From positions 11,537,369-11,601,368 of the forward strand of contig NC_044927.1 in NCBI RefSeq assembly GCF_003576645.1: a stretch of DNA of 64,000 bases. The letters run 5' to 3'. The position numbers and the translations under genes were made by a program. The notes under the pieces were generated by a model. The model worked only from the letters and a program-made list of their open reading frames with translations. It was not told the DNA's origin and searched no databases. Origin of the DNA: Ipomoea triloba (lineage: Eukaryota > Streptophyta > Magnoliopsida > Solanales > Convolvulaceae). Shown piece after piece: positions 32,235-44,100 of this stretch. Positions within the stretch are counted from its first letter, which is position 1. Every line of letters begins with the position of its first letter.

Positions 32235-33137
32235 TCAACTGAAGTTTGGGCTCAGAGACATGTCAGCAATGCCTGAAATGATATCATCTAGTGATTGGTC
32301 ATTCCATCCTCTTGATGATCGGGAATCCTCAGAGACTGAAGCTACTGGCTGTAAGGAGCGCTGAGCTATGGCTTTTTTCACCTGCCCTATGAGTTCATCT
32401 TCCTCATCTGGAATATCTAATTCCCAGACCTTGAAGATATTCTCAGCTGGTAGATCCTCCAGAAATGCTGGAAAATTTGAGTCCTCTGGATCATCAGTAA
32501 CAAATATCCTCTGGTTTTCATTGTATGTTGGAAGGAAAACATTCTCTGAGTCAAATTTTGAGCTCAAAGTATTAGTGCTCTCATTAATCTGATGAGAATC
32601 AAATATGTTCCCCTCTTGTTCATTGCTCAAACTAATCTGATCATAATCAATCATGTTCCCCGCTTGTTCATTGCTCAAACTAAATGGATAATAATCAACC
32701 ATGTTCCCCTCTTGTTCATTGCTCAAACTAATCGGATAATAATCAATCATGTTCCCATCTTGTTCATTGTTCAACCTAATCTGATCATACCCAATTCTGT
32801 TCCCCTCCTCTTTTTCATTTCCGGGAGGATTATAAGTAGTTGTCTTGTCCAGCATTGGTGAACTTCTACCTTTTCTACCAAAGAGGGAAATTTTTTTGTC
32901 AGCTGCTTCACAAAATTCGCCCTTCTGATCCACAGAAGACTTAAGTTGGGAATGAATATCTAATAAGGCAAATGCATTTCTGAAAGAATCCAAGCCGCCT
33001 TCTAATATTTCAGGATCTCCAATAAGACAGGAATCAGCCCAAGCTAGATCTTCTGCAGAATTGTCATCACCATTTCCTCTATAATTGAGGCGAGACGGAG
33101 GAACACTACCTTGCTTTTTGTAATCACCGAAATCCAT
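32235..33137 (-). CDS. Host protein of unknown function, 300 residues
   Basis: ATG at 33137-33135 opens 300 codons ending TGA. The N-terminal third has a LAWADSCLIGDPEI segment and a leucine-rich FRNAFALLDIHSQL helix. Residues 112 to about 189 consist of four complete 16-residue repeats (GNMIDYYPISLSNEQE type) and a partial fifth. The C-terminus is acidic (DIPDEEDELIGQVKKAI) and ends with LDDIISGIADMSLSP. There is no signal peptide, membrane segment or catalytic motif, so a soluble, partly disordered protein is likely. Composition, a clean start, a probable 5'UTR intron and a TATA box indicate a real host gene. I do not recognise the family. The CDS is a single exon. Confidence 0.75.
   Translation of the reverse strand: MDFGDYKKQGSVPPSRLNYRGNGDDNSAEDLAWADSCLIGDPEILEGGLDSFRNAFALLDIHSQLKSSVDQKGEFCEAADKKISLFGRKGRSSPMLDKTTTYNPPGNEKEEGNRIGYDQIRLNNEQDGNMIDYYPISLSNEQEGNMVDYYPFSLSNEQAGNMIDYDQISLSNEQEGNIFDSHQINESTNTLSSKFDSENVFLPTYNENQRIFVTDDPEDSNFPAFLEDLPAENIFKVWELDIPDEEDELIGQVKKAIAQRSLQPVASVSEDSRSSRGWNDQSLDDIISGIADMSLSPNFS
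32612..32804 (-). repeat. 48-bp in-frame coding minisatellite
   Basis: Four consecutive 48-bp units plus a partial fifth encode the 16-residue repeats of the 300-residue protein. All indels are absent and substitutions are few, so the repeat keeps the reading frame. Confidence 0.9.
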
Positions 33138-33160
33138 AGCTAGGGTAATGCAAGGTTGCC

Positions 33161-33797
33161 CTGAAGCATAGATTACCCAATCAAGATTTCAAGAACCCAT
33201 AGACACTAACAAATAAGAGAGTTTGCAATCACATAACAGTATAGCACACCATCAGAAGACATCATCTATTCCTCTTATCACATAATATAAGTCTATTATT
33301 ACCTTTTAATATCAACCACAAATACTCTATAATAACCAGTATCCTTGCTGAATACATACTGGAGAACAAATCACAATGTTCATAACGCCTCAAAACTGTA
33401 ATTTTTTTTTTTTTATGTTTTGTAATTAATTATTTTCTTTAAATTTCTTTTCACCATCAATTAAGGATATAACTCAACTAAGACATCACTTAGTACAGAA
33501 TCAGAATTACAACAGAACCGAAAAGCAATCTTCCATTGATCTTTGCCAAATTAAAGATAACATCATTATATCAATGCCACGAAGAATTCTAGGGACATAA
33601 ATTTCGACTAAAACTCAAACAAGTAGATAACCAGAGTCGATAGAGATAGAAAAACGATATTAAAAGCAACGTCGATGAACAAACGTGTTCCCTTATACAG
33701 ATTACAGAATTTAGGGTAGAAATCAGTTTCTTGGTTCCGGTGTAAAAAGAAGAACGGGAGCATAAAACATCGAGCAAGGAAGATTTTAAAGCTTTAC
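33161..33797 (-). other. Probable 5'UTR intron of the gene at 32235-33137
   Basis: On the minus strand a donor GTCTAAG|GTAAAG lies at 33798/33797 and an acceptor TATGCTTCAG|GGC at 33161/33160, 23 bases before the ATG. The 637 bases between are AT-rich. Introns in the 5'UTR are frequent in plant genes. Predicted only from splice consensus. Confidence 0.55.
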
Positions 33798-33910
33798 CTT
33801 AGACAATGAAGCCGAAAATTAGCGGTGATGAGTGCTAGAAATCGAAAATTATGGCAACAAAAAAGCGTTATAGAAGATTGAATTGCAGTATCGGTAAGTA
33901 AGGTATTGGG

Positions 33911-33920
33911 ATTTTATAAG
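33911..33920 (-). promoter_or_regulatory. TATA-like box of the gene at 32235-33137
   Basis: Minus-strand CTTATAAAAT lies about 115 bases upstream of the predicted donor, giving a short first exon (about 33798-33880). Confidence 0.5.
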
Positions 33921-34068
33921 TTTTTCGGAGTCCGAACAACGCTAAAATCAAAAGAGTAATCAGCTCCTAATCCGTATTAGAAAAGGATAATGGAGGTCCG
34001 GGCGTCCGGCATAGTTGATCCACTTTGATTAATGGGTCGAATTGGGCCATGGCAAAAGACAGACAAAT

Positions 34069-34250
34069 TATTGTTTGAACTATAATCCACATGAATATAA
34101 AATACCTTTTTAATATATTAAAAATATATTATGTGTGTATTGAATGTACATTATTTAATAGTATATAAAATAATATATTTTTAGTACTCAAATAATGTAC
34201 TTTACATACATAAATAATGTACTTTTTAAAAGACATGTCCATGCGGCAAA
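34069..34250. repeat. TGTACA-palindrome repeat remnant
   Basis: It contains ATTGAATGTACATTATT and several AATAATGTACTTT words in the style of the element at 23886-24126. Its ends cannot be defined. Confidence 0.4.
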
Positions 34251-34278
34251 TTACTTATAAATTATTTATTTATTAATA

Positions 34279-34664
34279 GAGTTTTTTTTTGCACTTTTGG
34301 TCCCACGACTATAGTGGCACTATCAAGATTAATCCACGATTTTCAAACCTTGCAATTTCGGTCAACGACTATTTTTTTTGTTACAAAAATGGTCCTTTCG
34401 GCGAATTTTCTGTCAATTTCTCGTTGGAAAACAAATTTCCCTTTCAAGCAGGGTTAAAATGTGTGTACTGAATGTACATTATTTTTTTTGGGTCCATTTT
34501 AGCCCTGCTTGAAAGGAGAATTTTTTTTCCTTGTGAGAAATTGACGAAAAATACGCTGGAAGGACCATTTTGCAACAAAAACAATAGTCGTAGACCGAAA
34601 TTGCAAGGTTTGATCAATCCTGATAGTGTCACTATAGTCGTGGGACCAAAATTGCAAAAAACTC
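34279..34664. mobile_element. 386-bp foldback MITE
   Basis: The left arm (from GAGTTTTTTTTTTGCA) and right arm (ending TTGCAAAAAACTC) are inverted copies of each other for about 185 bp. Shared internal words include GGTCCCACGACTATAGTG, AACCTTGCAATTTCGGT and TTTCAAGCAGGG. A short AATGTACATTATT loop lies near 34470-34490. It encodes no protein. The target duplication is not clear, so the superfamily is open. Confidence 0.85.
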
Positions 34665-34799
34665 ATTTATAATATATTGAAGTATTATAGATTTATGTTT
34701 AGGATGTATATTAAAACTTAATTAATAACTTTTAAATAATAAATTTGTAGTATATTAAAAATAAACATTTAATATATTAAAAATGAATTGGTACATCGA

Positions 34800-35100
34800 T
34801 GGTCATCTTGTAATATAGACCATAGTCCATGGTATAATGGTTCAATACTTATTGTGTGGACCACGGTCCAAAACGGTCATTTTGTGCAATTTTTATTTCA
34901 CACGACCCACTGCAATATACATTTTTATAACTTATAATGTACATTATTTTAACACATAATGTACTTTATCTTACCCCCAAAAATTTTATTATTCTAACTC
35001 ATAATGTACATTATTCTAACACATATAGTGCATTATTCTAACACATAATATACATTATCTTACCTCAAAAGTTTCATTATTCTAACACATACTCCATCTG
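34800..35100. repeat. AT-rich repeat of ATAATGTACATTATTCTAACA units
   Basis: Several degenerate 22-bp units follow two GGACCA.GGTCC-type palindromes (about 34818-34830 and 34857-34869). Related to the 23886-24126 family. Confidence 0.6.
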
Positions 35101-35762
35101 TCACATTTTACCTGTCCTATTTACTATTCATTGGTCAAACAAACTCTTTCTTCATTGCTTATTTTCTTTAGTAATTTTTTATTTTTTAAAATTTTTTTTT
35201 TTGTGTTTAATAGTACTTTTAATGTAGTTTCTAAATATATAAATTTTATATATTAATGTTAAACTTATTAAATTAGATAAAAATAACTTCAGTCAAGCCT
35301 CGTTAAACGAACCAGACAATCAAAATGGGACGGAGATAGTAATATATATTATTCTAATTCATAAAATTCAGCAATATCTTTTTGGACCGTGATCCATACA
35401 GTTAGGTAGACCGAAATTTGCGATAATGGTTGTCCATGCTTTATAAATCACAAAATGTTGTTTTATTAATTTTGATTTGTAATGTTTTTGTCAAAATTTT
35501 ACAGAATATAGTCCTATCTGAAAACATTATATATGTCACTGTAGGTTTTGTTTATAGTTTTTGTATGTTTTTTCTGTGCTAATAAAGATATAGATTACTT
35601 CAAATGTTGTACATTGTGTTGTTATTAGACAAAATTCACGGTACTGCATGTATTTTTGTTAAACATAATTACCTTGCACCATTATAACTCAATTACTATT
35701 TAATACTCCGTACATTTTAACCTTAATGACTAAAAAAATAAATATTATAATGCAATATATAA
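35101..35762. other. AT-rich intergenic DNA
   Basis: No gene is seen. A single GGACCGTGATCC-type word lies near 35385. Confidence 0.5.
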
Positions 35763-35777
35763 ATACCATCTATAGTG

Positions 35778-35954
35778 GCCAATGACCTTGTGGTCTAGTG
35801 GCACCCGGTGTCCCAGTTAATATTCCCACATGAATGATGGGAGTGAGTTCGAGCCTCAGTGGAGGTAACTGTTGACTCTTTGTGCTTCAGTAGGTTGAAA
35901 AAGTAGTTATGAACAGATACTACATTGTAACCGAGTCAATAGTACTCAAAAAAA
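35778..35954 (+). mobile_element. tRNA-derived SINE, full length, 177 bp
   Basis: It has an A box TGGTCTAGTGG (35791-35801) and a B box GTTCGAGCC (35847-35855), 46 bases apart, followed by a non-tRNA body and an A-rich tail (35948-35954). A perfect 15-bp target duplication ATACCATCTATAGTG flanks it (35763-35777 and 35955-35969). This is the anatomy of a pol III SINE mobilised by LINE machinery. It is not a functional tRNA: no cloverleaf is maintained beyond the boxes. Confidence 0.93.
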
Positions 35955-36237
35955 ATACCATCTATAGTGTAAAGATAATAAATTAACTTTTTATTTTTAA
36001 TAATTTTGCAACAATCATCTTTATAACTTTGTACATTATGTATAACTAAAAATTATTTAATTATCATTTTATTTTTTTAATATAAATAAAATTTTAATAC
36101 CATCTATAGTGTAAAGATAATAAATTAACTTTTTATTTTTAATAATTTTGCAACAATCATCTTTATAACTTTGTACATTATCTATAACTAAAAATTCTTT
36201 AATTATCATTTTATTTTTTTTAATATAAATAAAATTT
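35954..36237. repeat. 142-bp tandem duplication
   Basis: The block starting AATACCATCTATAGTG at 35954 recurs at 36096 with few changes. It starts at the SINE target-site word, so that word occurs three times in the area. Confidence 0.85.
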
Positions 36238-37200
36238 TCTCAATATTAATATAAATATTACGATAATAATTAATCATTTGAAAAGTATTTAAAGGTTGTT
36301 TTTGGCTGAGGGATGAAGCCAACATTTCCATATTCATTTCCTCCCATTTTTAGATTAGTTTTTCTACCAATTTAGAGTTAGATTTAGGTTTTACTATTGA
36401 TCCAAAACTGAAGATCAAAGACATTGAAGTTGTATTTCATTTCTAGTAGGTAAATTTCATTCCTAATCTAGTTTTCTATTTCAATTGTTTGCAATTTACA
36501 TTCCTTGAATGCAATTAGGTTTTGGGATTTTTTTTTTTCGATTCCTACAATGAAGTGCTAGTTTAGATTGTGGAGTGGATGCTAAAATCTAGTTCTTGTG
36601 TTTGATTTGTTACAATTCATCCAATTGATTTTAAGAAATGTTGATTAGGGTTCTTGTGTCATGTGTGGTTGAGGTTCATATTGGTTTGTGCTTATTTAAG
36701 GCCTTAATAGGTAGCAAAGTTAGGGGAAGTGTGTGATTGCACGATAGAGGATCCACATGAGTTCGAATCAACCACATCCCCGCCCTTGATCCGGAAGGAT
36801 GAGGCCCGGGAGGAGTGGTAGACCATGTGTTCGACAAAATGCCCCAACTAAATGAGGACTTGGGAGTCTGAGTGTGATGCCACTTGGTGATGGTGTCGTG
36901 TGCTCCCTTGATTGAGCCCGAGTCACGTTGCCTAGTATCCCCATAGTAGGATCAAACACGAGGCCTAGATAGGACATCTATCTCCTTGCCTTTCCTTAGT
37001 TGTTTTCCTTCGTTTTGCAATTGCCTATCTCTTATTCTATGATTCTCTTGCTTTCAAGTGCTTCTTGTAACTATTATCTCTTAACCTCCTAAATGCCAAT
37101 GCATAATTTGATTCCAATTTGCCATCCTTGAGAACACGACACTCGGGGAACTTCTTCTCCGTTTTACTCACATTCCACCTCACCATAAACTACAACATCA
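36238..37200 (+). mobile_element. Probable 5' LTR region of the non-autonomous element
   Basis: The segment ends CATCA at 37200, three bases before a primer site, as the right end of a 5' LTR would. It contains a GC-richer block (36720-36985) and pyrimidine-rich leader-like sequence. The left end is not identified, and no second LTR was found downstream, so the element is either 3'-truncated or its other LTR lies outside recognisable sequence. Confidence 0.45.
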
Positions 37201-37203
37201 AAA

Positions 37204-37221
37204 TGGTGGCGTTGCCGGGGA
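37204..37221 (+). promoter_or_regulatory. Primer-binding site resembling tRNA-Asp
   Basis: TGGTGGCGTTGCCGGGGA differs at two positions from TGGCGCCGTTGCCGGGGA, the complement of the 3' end of plant tRNA-Asp used by several Ty3/gypsy and LARD-type elements. It fixes the orientation as plus. Confidence 0.75.
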
Positions 37222-37454
37222 TGGCAAACGGTTTTTTAATTGTGTTTGACATTTTGGAAGTTGTTTGTTAAGAGTTATTGAATTGCTTTCTTTTTGATTG
37301 TTTTCTTTTCTTATTTTTGTTGCTTAATTGAAGAAGTGAGCACAATTGTCTTTGAATATTTTGAGGCTCACTTGCAACTAATTTTAGTTTCAAAGAATTG
37401 TTGTTGGCTAAGCTTTGTGCAGAGAATTTTTGTTGAAAATCAATTGTAAGTTTG

Positions 37455-37733
37455 CCAATGAGTGCCTATATGAATTCCCATGGTTATCCGCACCATGGAG
37501 GACAATCTTAGAGAGATTTTCCACCCCAACCATATCCCTACTAACCCCATTCTACCTATGTTTACCCTCCACCACCATACCACTACTCAGCATCTCCATA
37601 TCCTTATCCATCTTCATATGTAAACCACACCCATAAACCATACCATTATTCCACCTCTTATATGCATAGCCATCATCCACCACTATATGCACACCCACCT
37701 CCACCTTGTCAAGAAGAACTCCTGTCAAAATCT
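37455..37733 (+). pseudogene. gag-like ORF, unique 5' part
   Basis: From the ATG at 37458 one frame reads MSAYMNSHGYPHHGGQS, then a stop, then a second stop 11 codons later, then continues open into the tandem array. The sequence is extremely rich in proline, tyrosine, histidine and serine, resembling the low-complexity regions of plant gypsy gag-type proteins. It leads without a break into the first repeat unit (frame ILQEDSLSF). The stops show the gene was already decayed. Confidence 0.55.
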
Positions 37734-38230
37734 CTCATTCTTCAAGAGGACTCATTGAGCTTTAAAGTTTTATTTGAAAGTGCTGATAAAAAGCTTATCC
37801 AAATGATGAAAAAGATCGACCCAACCTATACTCACGAGCCATATTCATACCCCACCTCTTACCCAACCACCTAGTACCCACCTGCATCACAATGTAATGA
37901 AGGAAATAATGCTACACACTTCTAAGAAACACTACCTCACACTCTCTATTATACTACCTCAAATCCTTGTGAAAGACCCCTTGTGATTACCTCGCACCTG
38001 CCAAGGACGAGATTGAGATCTTAAAGGAGAAGATAGAGGCATTCACAAAGATGGCTAAGGAGGACACGGCCAATTTAAGGGCAAAAATTAAGAGTGAATT
38101 GAAAGAATAATTTGTCACCCTTCGAGAGGAAGAGCTTCCATTGGAAGAAATTGAAACGAAACTGCTATCTATGATGGAGGAACTCATGCAGAAAAGTTCA
38201 TCACGGGTTAACTACCCACTTCAAGATGAC

Positions 38231-38284
38231 CTACCTCTTCAACACTCACCTCTTCCCTATCATTTTGTTTTTCCTCAACCTCAT
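38231..38284 (-). repeat. First copy of the 54-bp inverted junction segment
   Basis: CTACCTCTTCAACACTCACC and the 34 bases after it are the reverse complement of 55318-55371. The same segment stands at each of the 31 junctions between forward units. Overlaps are CT on the left and CTCAT on the right. Confidence 0.93.
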
Positions 38285-40974
38285 TCTTCAAGAGAACTCA
38301 TTGAGCTTTAAAGCTTTATTCAAAAGTGCTGATAAAAAGCTTATCCAAATGATGAAAAAGATTGACCCAACCTATACTCACGAGCCATATTCATACCCCA
38401 CCTCTTACCCAACCACCTACTACCCACCTGCATCACAATGTAATGAAGGAAATAATGCTACACACTTCTATGAAACACTACCTCACACTCTCTATTATAC
38501 TACCTCAAATCCTTGTGAAAGACCCCTTGTGATTACACCCCACCGGCCAAGGACGAGATTGAGATCTTAAAGGAGAAGATAGAGGCATTCACAAAGATGG
38601 CCAAGGAGGACACGACCAATTTAAGGGCAAAAATTAAGAGTGAATTGAAAGAATAATTTGTCACCCTCCGAGAGGAAGAGCTTCCATTGGAAGAAATTGA
38701 AACGAAACTGCTATCTATGATGGAGGAACTCATGAAGAAAAGTTCATCACGGGTTAACTACCCACTTGAAGATGACCTACCTCTTCAACACTCACCTCTT
38801 CCCTATCATTTTGTTCTTCCTCAACCTCATTCTTCAAGAGGACTCATTGAGCTTTAAAGCTTTATTCAAAAGTGCTGATAAAAAGCTTATCCAAATGATG
38901 AAAAAGATCGACCCAACCTATACTCACGAGCCATATTCATACCCCACCTCTTACCCAACCACCTAGTACCCACCTGCATCACAATGTAATGAAGGAAATA
39001 ATGCTACACACTTCTATGAAACACTACCTCACACTCTCTATTATACTACCTCAAATCCTTGTGAAAGACCCCTTGTGATTACACCCCACCGGCCAAGGAC
39101 GAGATTGAGATCTTAAAGGAGAAGATAGAGGCATTCACAAAGATGGCCAAGGAGGACACGACCAATTTAAGGGCAAAAATTAAGAGTGAATTGAAAGAAT
39201 AATTTGTCACCCTCCGAGAGGAAGAGCTTCCATTGGAAGAAATTGAAACGAAACTGCTATCTATGATGGAGGAACTCATGAAGAAAAGTTCATCACGGGT
39301 TAACTACCCACTTGAAGATGACCTACCTCTTCAACACTCACCTCTTCCCTATCATTTTGTTCTTCCTCAACCTCATTCTTCAAGAGGACTCATTGAGGTT
39401 TAAAGCTTTATTCAAAAGTGCTGATAAAAAGCTTATCCAAATGATGAAAAAGATCGACCCAACCTATACTCACGAGCCATATTCATACCCCACCTCTTAC
39501 CCAACCACCTAGTACCCACCTGCATCACAATGTAATGAAGGAAATAATGCTACACACTTCTATGAAACACTACCTCACACTCTTTATTATACTACCTCAA
39601 ATCCTTGTGAAAGACCCCTTGTGATTACCTCCCACCGGCCAAGGACGAGATTGAGATCTTAAAGGAGAAGATAGAGGCATTCACAAAGATGGCTAAGGAG
39701 GACACGGCCAATTTAAGGGCAAAAATTAAGAGTGAATTGAAAGAATAATTTGTCACCCTCCGAGAGGAAGAGCTTCCATTGGAAGAAATTGAAACGAAAC
39801 TGCTATCTATGATGGAGGAACTCATGAAGAAAAGTTCATCACGGGTTAACTACCCACTTGAAGATGACCTACCTCTTCAACACTCACCTCTTCCCTATCA
39901 TTTTGTTCTTCCTCAACCTCATTCTTCAAGAGGACTCATTGAGCTTTAAAGCTTTATTCAAAAGTACTGATAAAAAGCTTATCCAAATGATGAAAAAGAT
40001 CGACCCAAGCTATACTCACGAGCCATATTCATACCCCACCTCTTACCCAACCACCTACTACCCACCTGCATCACAATGTAATGAAGGAAATAATGCTACA
40101 CACTTCTAAGAAACACTACCTCACACTCTCTATTATACTACGTCAAATCCTTGTGAAAGACCCTTTGTGATTACACCACACCGGCCAAGGACGAGTCTGA
40201 GATCTTAAAGGAGAAGATAGAGACATTCACAAAGATGGCCAAGGAGGACACGACCAATTTAAGGGCAAAAATTAAGAGTGAATTGAAAGAATAATTTGTC
40301 ACCCTCCGAGAGGAAGAGCTTCCATTGGAAGAAATTGAAACGAAACTGCTATCTATGATGGAGGAACTCATGAAGAAAAGTTCATCACGGGTTAACTACC
40401 CACTTGAAGATGACCTACCTCTTCAACACTCACCTCTTCCCTATCATTTTGTTCTTCCTCAACCTCATTCTTCAAGAGGACTCATTGAGCTTTAAAGCTT
40501 TATTCAAAAGTGCTGATAAAAAGCTTATCCAAATGATGAAAAAGATCGACCCAACCTATACTCACGAGCCATATTCATACCCCACCTCTTACCCAACCAC
40601 CTAGTACCCACCTGCATCACAATGTAATGAAGGAAATAATGCTACACACTTCTATGAAACACTACCTCACACTCTCTATTATACTACCTCAAATCCTTGT
40701 GAAAGACCCCTTGTGATTACCTCCCACCGGCCAAGGACGAGATTGAGATCTTAAAGGAGAAGATAGAGGCATTCACAAAGATGGCCAAGGAGGACACGAC
40801 CAATTTAAGGGCAAAAATTAAGAGTGAATTGAAAGAATAATTTGTCACCCTCCGAGAGGACGAGCTTCCATTAGAAGAAATTGAAACGAAATTGCTATCT
40901 ATGATGGAGGAACTCATGAAGAAAAGTTCATCACGGGTTAACTACCCACTTGAAGATGACCTACCTCTTCAACA

Positions 40975-41130
40975 CTCACCTCTTCCCTAACTTGAAGATG
41001 ACCTACCTCTTCAACACTCACCTCTTCCCTATCATTTTGATGACCTACCTCTTCAACACTCACCTCTTCCCTATCATTTTGTTGACCTACCTCTTCAACA
41101 CTCACCTCTTCCCTATCATTTTGTTATTCC
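40975..41130. repeat. Local expansion of the junction segment in one unit
   Basis: Here the word GACCTACCTCTTCAACACTC and its continuation occurs four times in a row, with truncations after CCCTA, ATTTTGA and ATTTTGTT, adding 127 bp to this one period. Confidence 0.9.
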
Positions 41131-44100
41131 TCAACCTCAATTCTTCAAGAGGACTCATTGAGCTTTAAAGCTTTATTCAAAAGTGCTGATAAAAAGCTTA
41201 TCCAAATGATGAAAAAGATCGACCCAACCTATACTCACGAGCCATATTCATACCCCACCTCTTACCCAACCACCTACTACCCACCTGCATCACAATGTAA
41301 TGAAGGAAATAATGCTACACACTTCTATGAAACACTACCTCACACTCTCTATTATACTACCTCAAATCCTTGTGAAAGCCCCCTTGTGATTACACCCCAC
41401 CGGCCAAGGACGAGATTGAGATCTTAAAGGAGAAGATAGAGGCATTCACAAAGATGGCCAAGGAGGACACGACCAATTTAAGGGCAAAAATTAAGAGTGA
41501 ATTGAAAGAATAATTTGTCACCCTCCGAGAGGAAGAGCTTCCATTAGAAGAAATTGAAACGAAACTGCTATCTATGATGGAGGAACTCATGAAGAAAAGT
41601 TCATCACGGGTTAACTATCCACTTGAAGATGACCTACCACTTCAACACTCACCTCTTCCCTATCATTTTGTTCTTCCTCAACCTCATTCTTCAAGAGGAC
41701 TCATTGAGCTTTAAAGCTTTATTCAAAAGTGCTGATAAAAAGCTTATCCAAATGATGAAAAAGATCGCCCCACCCTATACCCACGAGCCATATTCATACC
41801 CCACCTCTTACCCAACCACCTAGTACCCACCTGCATCACAATGTAATGAAGGAAATAATGCTACACACTTCTATGAAACACTACCTCACACTCTTTATTA
41901 TACTACCTCAAATCCTTGTGAAAGACCCCTTGTGATTACCTCCCACCGGCCAAGGACGAGATTGAGATCTTAAAGGAGAAGATAGAAGCATTCACAAAGA
42001 TGGCCAAGGAGGACACGACCAATTTAAGGGCAAAAATTAAGAGTGAATTGAAAGAATAATTTGTCACCCTCCGAGAGGAAGAGCTTCCATTGGAAGAAAT
42101 TGAAACGAAACTGCTATCTATGATGGAGAAACTCATGAAGAAAAGTTCATCACGGGTTAACTATCCACTTGAATATGACCTACCTCTTCAACACTCACCT
42201 CTTCCCTATCATTTTGTTCTTCCTCAACCTCATTCTTCAAGAGGACTCATTGAGGTTTAAAGCTTTATTCAAAAGTGCTGATAAAAAGCTTATCCAAATG
42301 AGGAAAAAGATCGACCCAACCTATACTCCCGAGCCATATTCATACCCCACCTCTTCCCCACCCACCTAGTAGCCACCTGCATCACACTGTAATGAAGGAA
42401 ATAATGCTACACACTTCTAAGAAACACTACCTCACACTCTCTATTATACTACCTCAAATCCTTGTGAAAGACCCCTTGTGATTACCTCCCACCTGCCAAG
42501 GACGAGATTGAGATCTTAAAGGAGAAGATAGAGGCATTCACAAAGATGGCCAAGGAGGACACGACCAATTTAAGGGCAAAAATTAAGAGTGAATTGAAAG
42601 AATAATTTGTCACCCTTCGAGAGGAAGAGCTTCCATTGGAAGAAATTGAAACGAAACTGCTATCTATGGTGGAGGAACTCATGAAGAAAAGTTCATCACG
42701 GGTTAACTATCCACTTGAAGATGACCTACCTCTTCAACACTCACCTCTTCCCTATCATTTTGTTCTTCCTCAACCTCATTCTTCAAGAGGACTCATTGAG
42801 CTTTAAAGCTTTATTCAAAAGTGATGATAAAAAGCTTATCCAAATGATGAAAAAGATCGACCAACCTATACTCACGAGCCATATTCATACCCCACCTCTT
42901 ACCCAACCACCTACTACCCACCTGCATCACAATGTAAAGAAGGAAATAATGCTACACACTTCTATGAAACACTACCTCACACTCTCTATTATACTACCTC
43001 AAATCCTTGTGAAAGACCTCTTGTGATTACCTCCCACCGGCCAAGGACGAGATTGAGATCTTAAAGGAGAAGATAGAGGCATTCACAAAGATGGCCAAGG
43101 AGGACACGACCAATTTAAGGGCAAAAATTAAGAGTGAATTGAAAAAATAATTTGTCACCCTCCGAGAGAAAGAGTTTCCATTGGAAGAAATTGAAACGAA
43201 ACTGCTATCTATGGTGGAGGAACTCATGAAGAAAAGTTCATCACCGGTTAACTACCCACCTGAAGATGACCTACCTCTTCAACACTCACCACTTCCCTAT
43301 CATTTTGTTCTTCCTCAACCTCATTCTTCAAAAGGACTCATTGAGCTTTAAAGCTTTATTCAAAAGTGCTGATAAAAAGCTTATCCAAATGATGAAAAAG
43401 ATCGACCCAACCTATACTCACGAGCCATATTCATACCCCACCTCTTACCCAACCACCTACTACCCACCTGCATCACAATGTAATGAAGGAAATAATGCTA
43501 CACACTTCTATGAAACACTACCTCACACTCTCTATTATACTACCTCAAATCCTTGTGAAAGCCCCCTTGTGATTACACCCCACCGGCCAAGGATGAGATT
43601 GAGATCTTAAAGGAGAAGATAGAGGCATTCACAAAGATGGCCAAGGAGGACACGACCAATTTAAGGGCAAAAATTAAGAGTGAATTGAAAGAATAATTTG
43701 TCACCCTCCGGGAGGAAGAGCTTCCATTGGAAGAAATTAAAACGAAACTGCTATCTATGATGGAGGAACTCATGAAGAAGAGTTCATCACGGGTTAACTA
43801 CCCACTTGAAGATGACCTGCCTCTTCAACACTCACCTCTTCCCTATCATTTTGTTCTTCCTCAACCTCATTCTTCAAGAGGACTCATTGAGCTTTAAAGC
43901 TTTATTCAAAAGTGCTGATAAAAAGCTTATCCAAATGATGAAAAAGATCAACCCAACCTATACTCACGAGCCATATTCATACCCCACCTCTAACCCAACC
44001 ACCTACTACCCACCTGCATCACAATGTAATGAAGGAAATAATGCTACACACTTCTATGAAACACTACCTCACACTCTCTATTACACTACCTCAAATCCTT

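Noticed and set aside
33395..33435. A third tail-only retroposon (T run between TGTAATT words)
   Set aside because: The flanking repeat is only 7 bp in AT-rich sequence, too short to distinguish from chance.
35791..35855. A tRNA gene
   Set aside because: A and B boxes are present, but the stems do not form a cloverleaf, and a poly(A) tail with target duplication shows a SINE.
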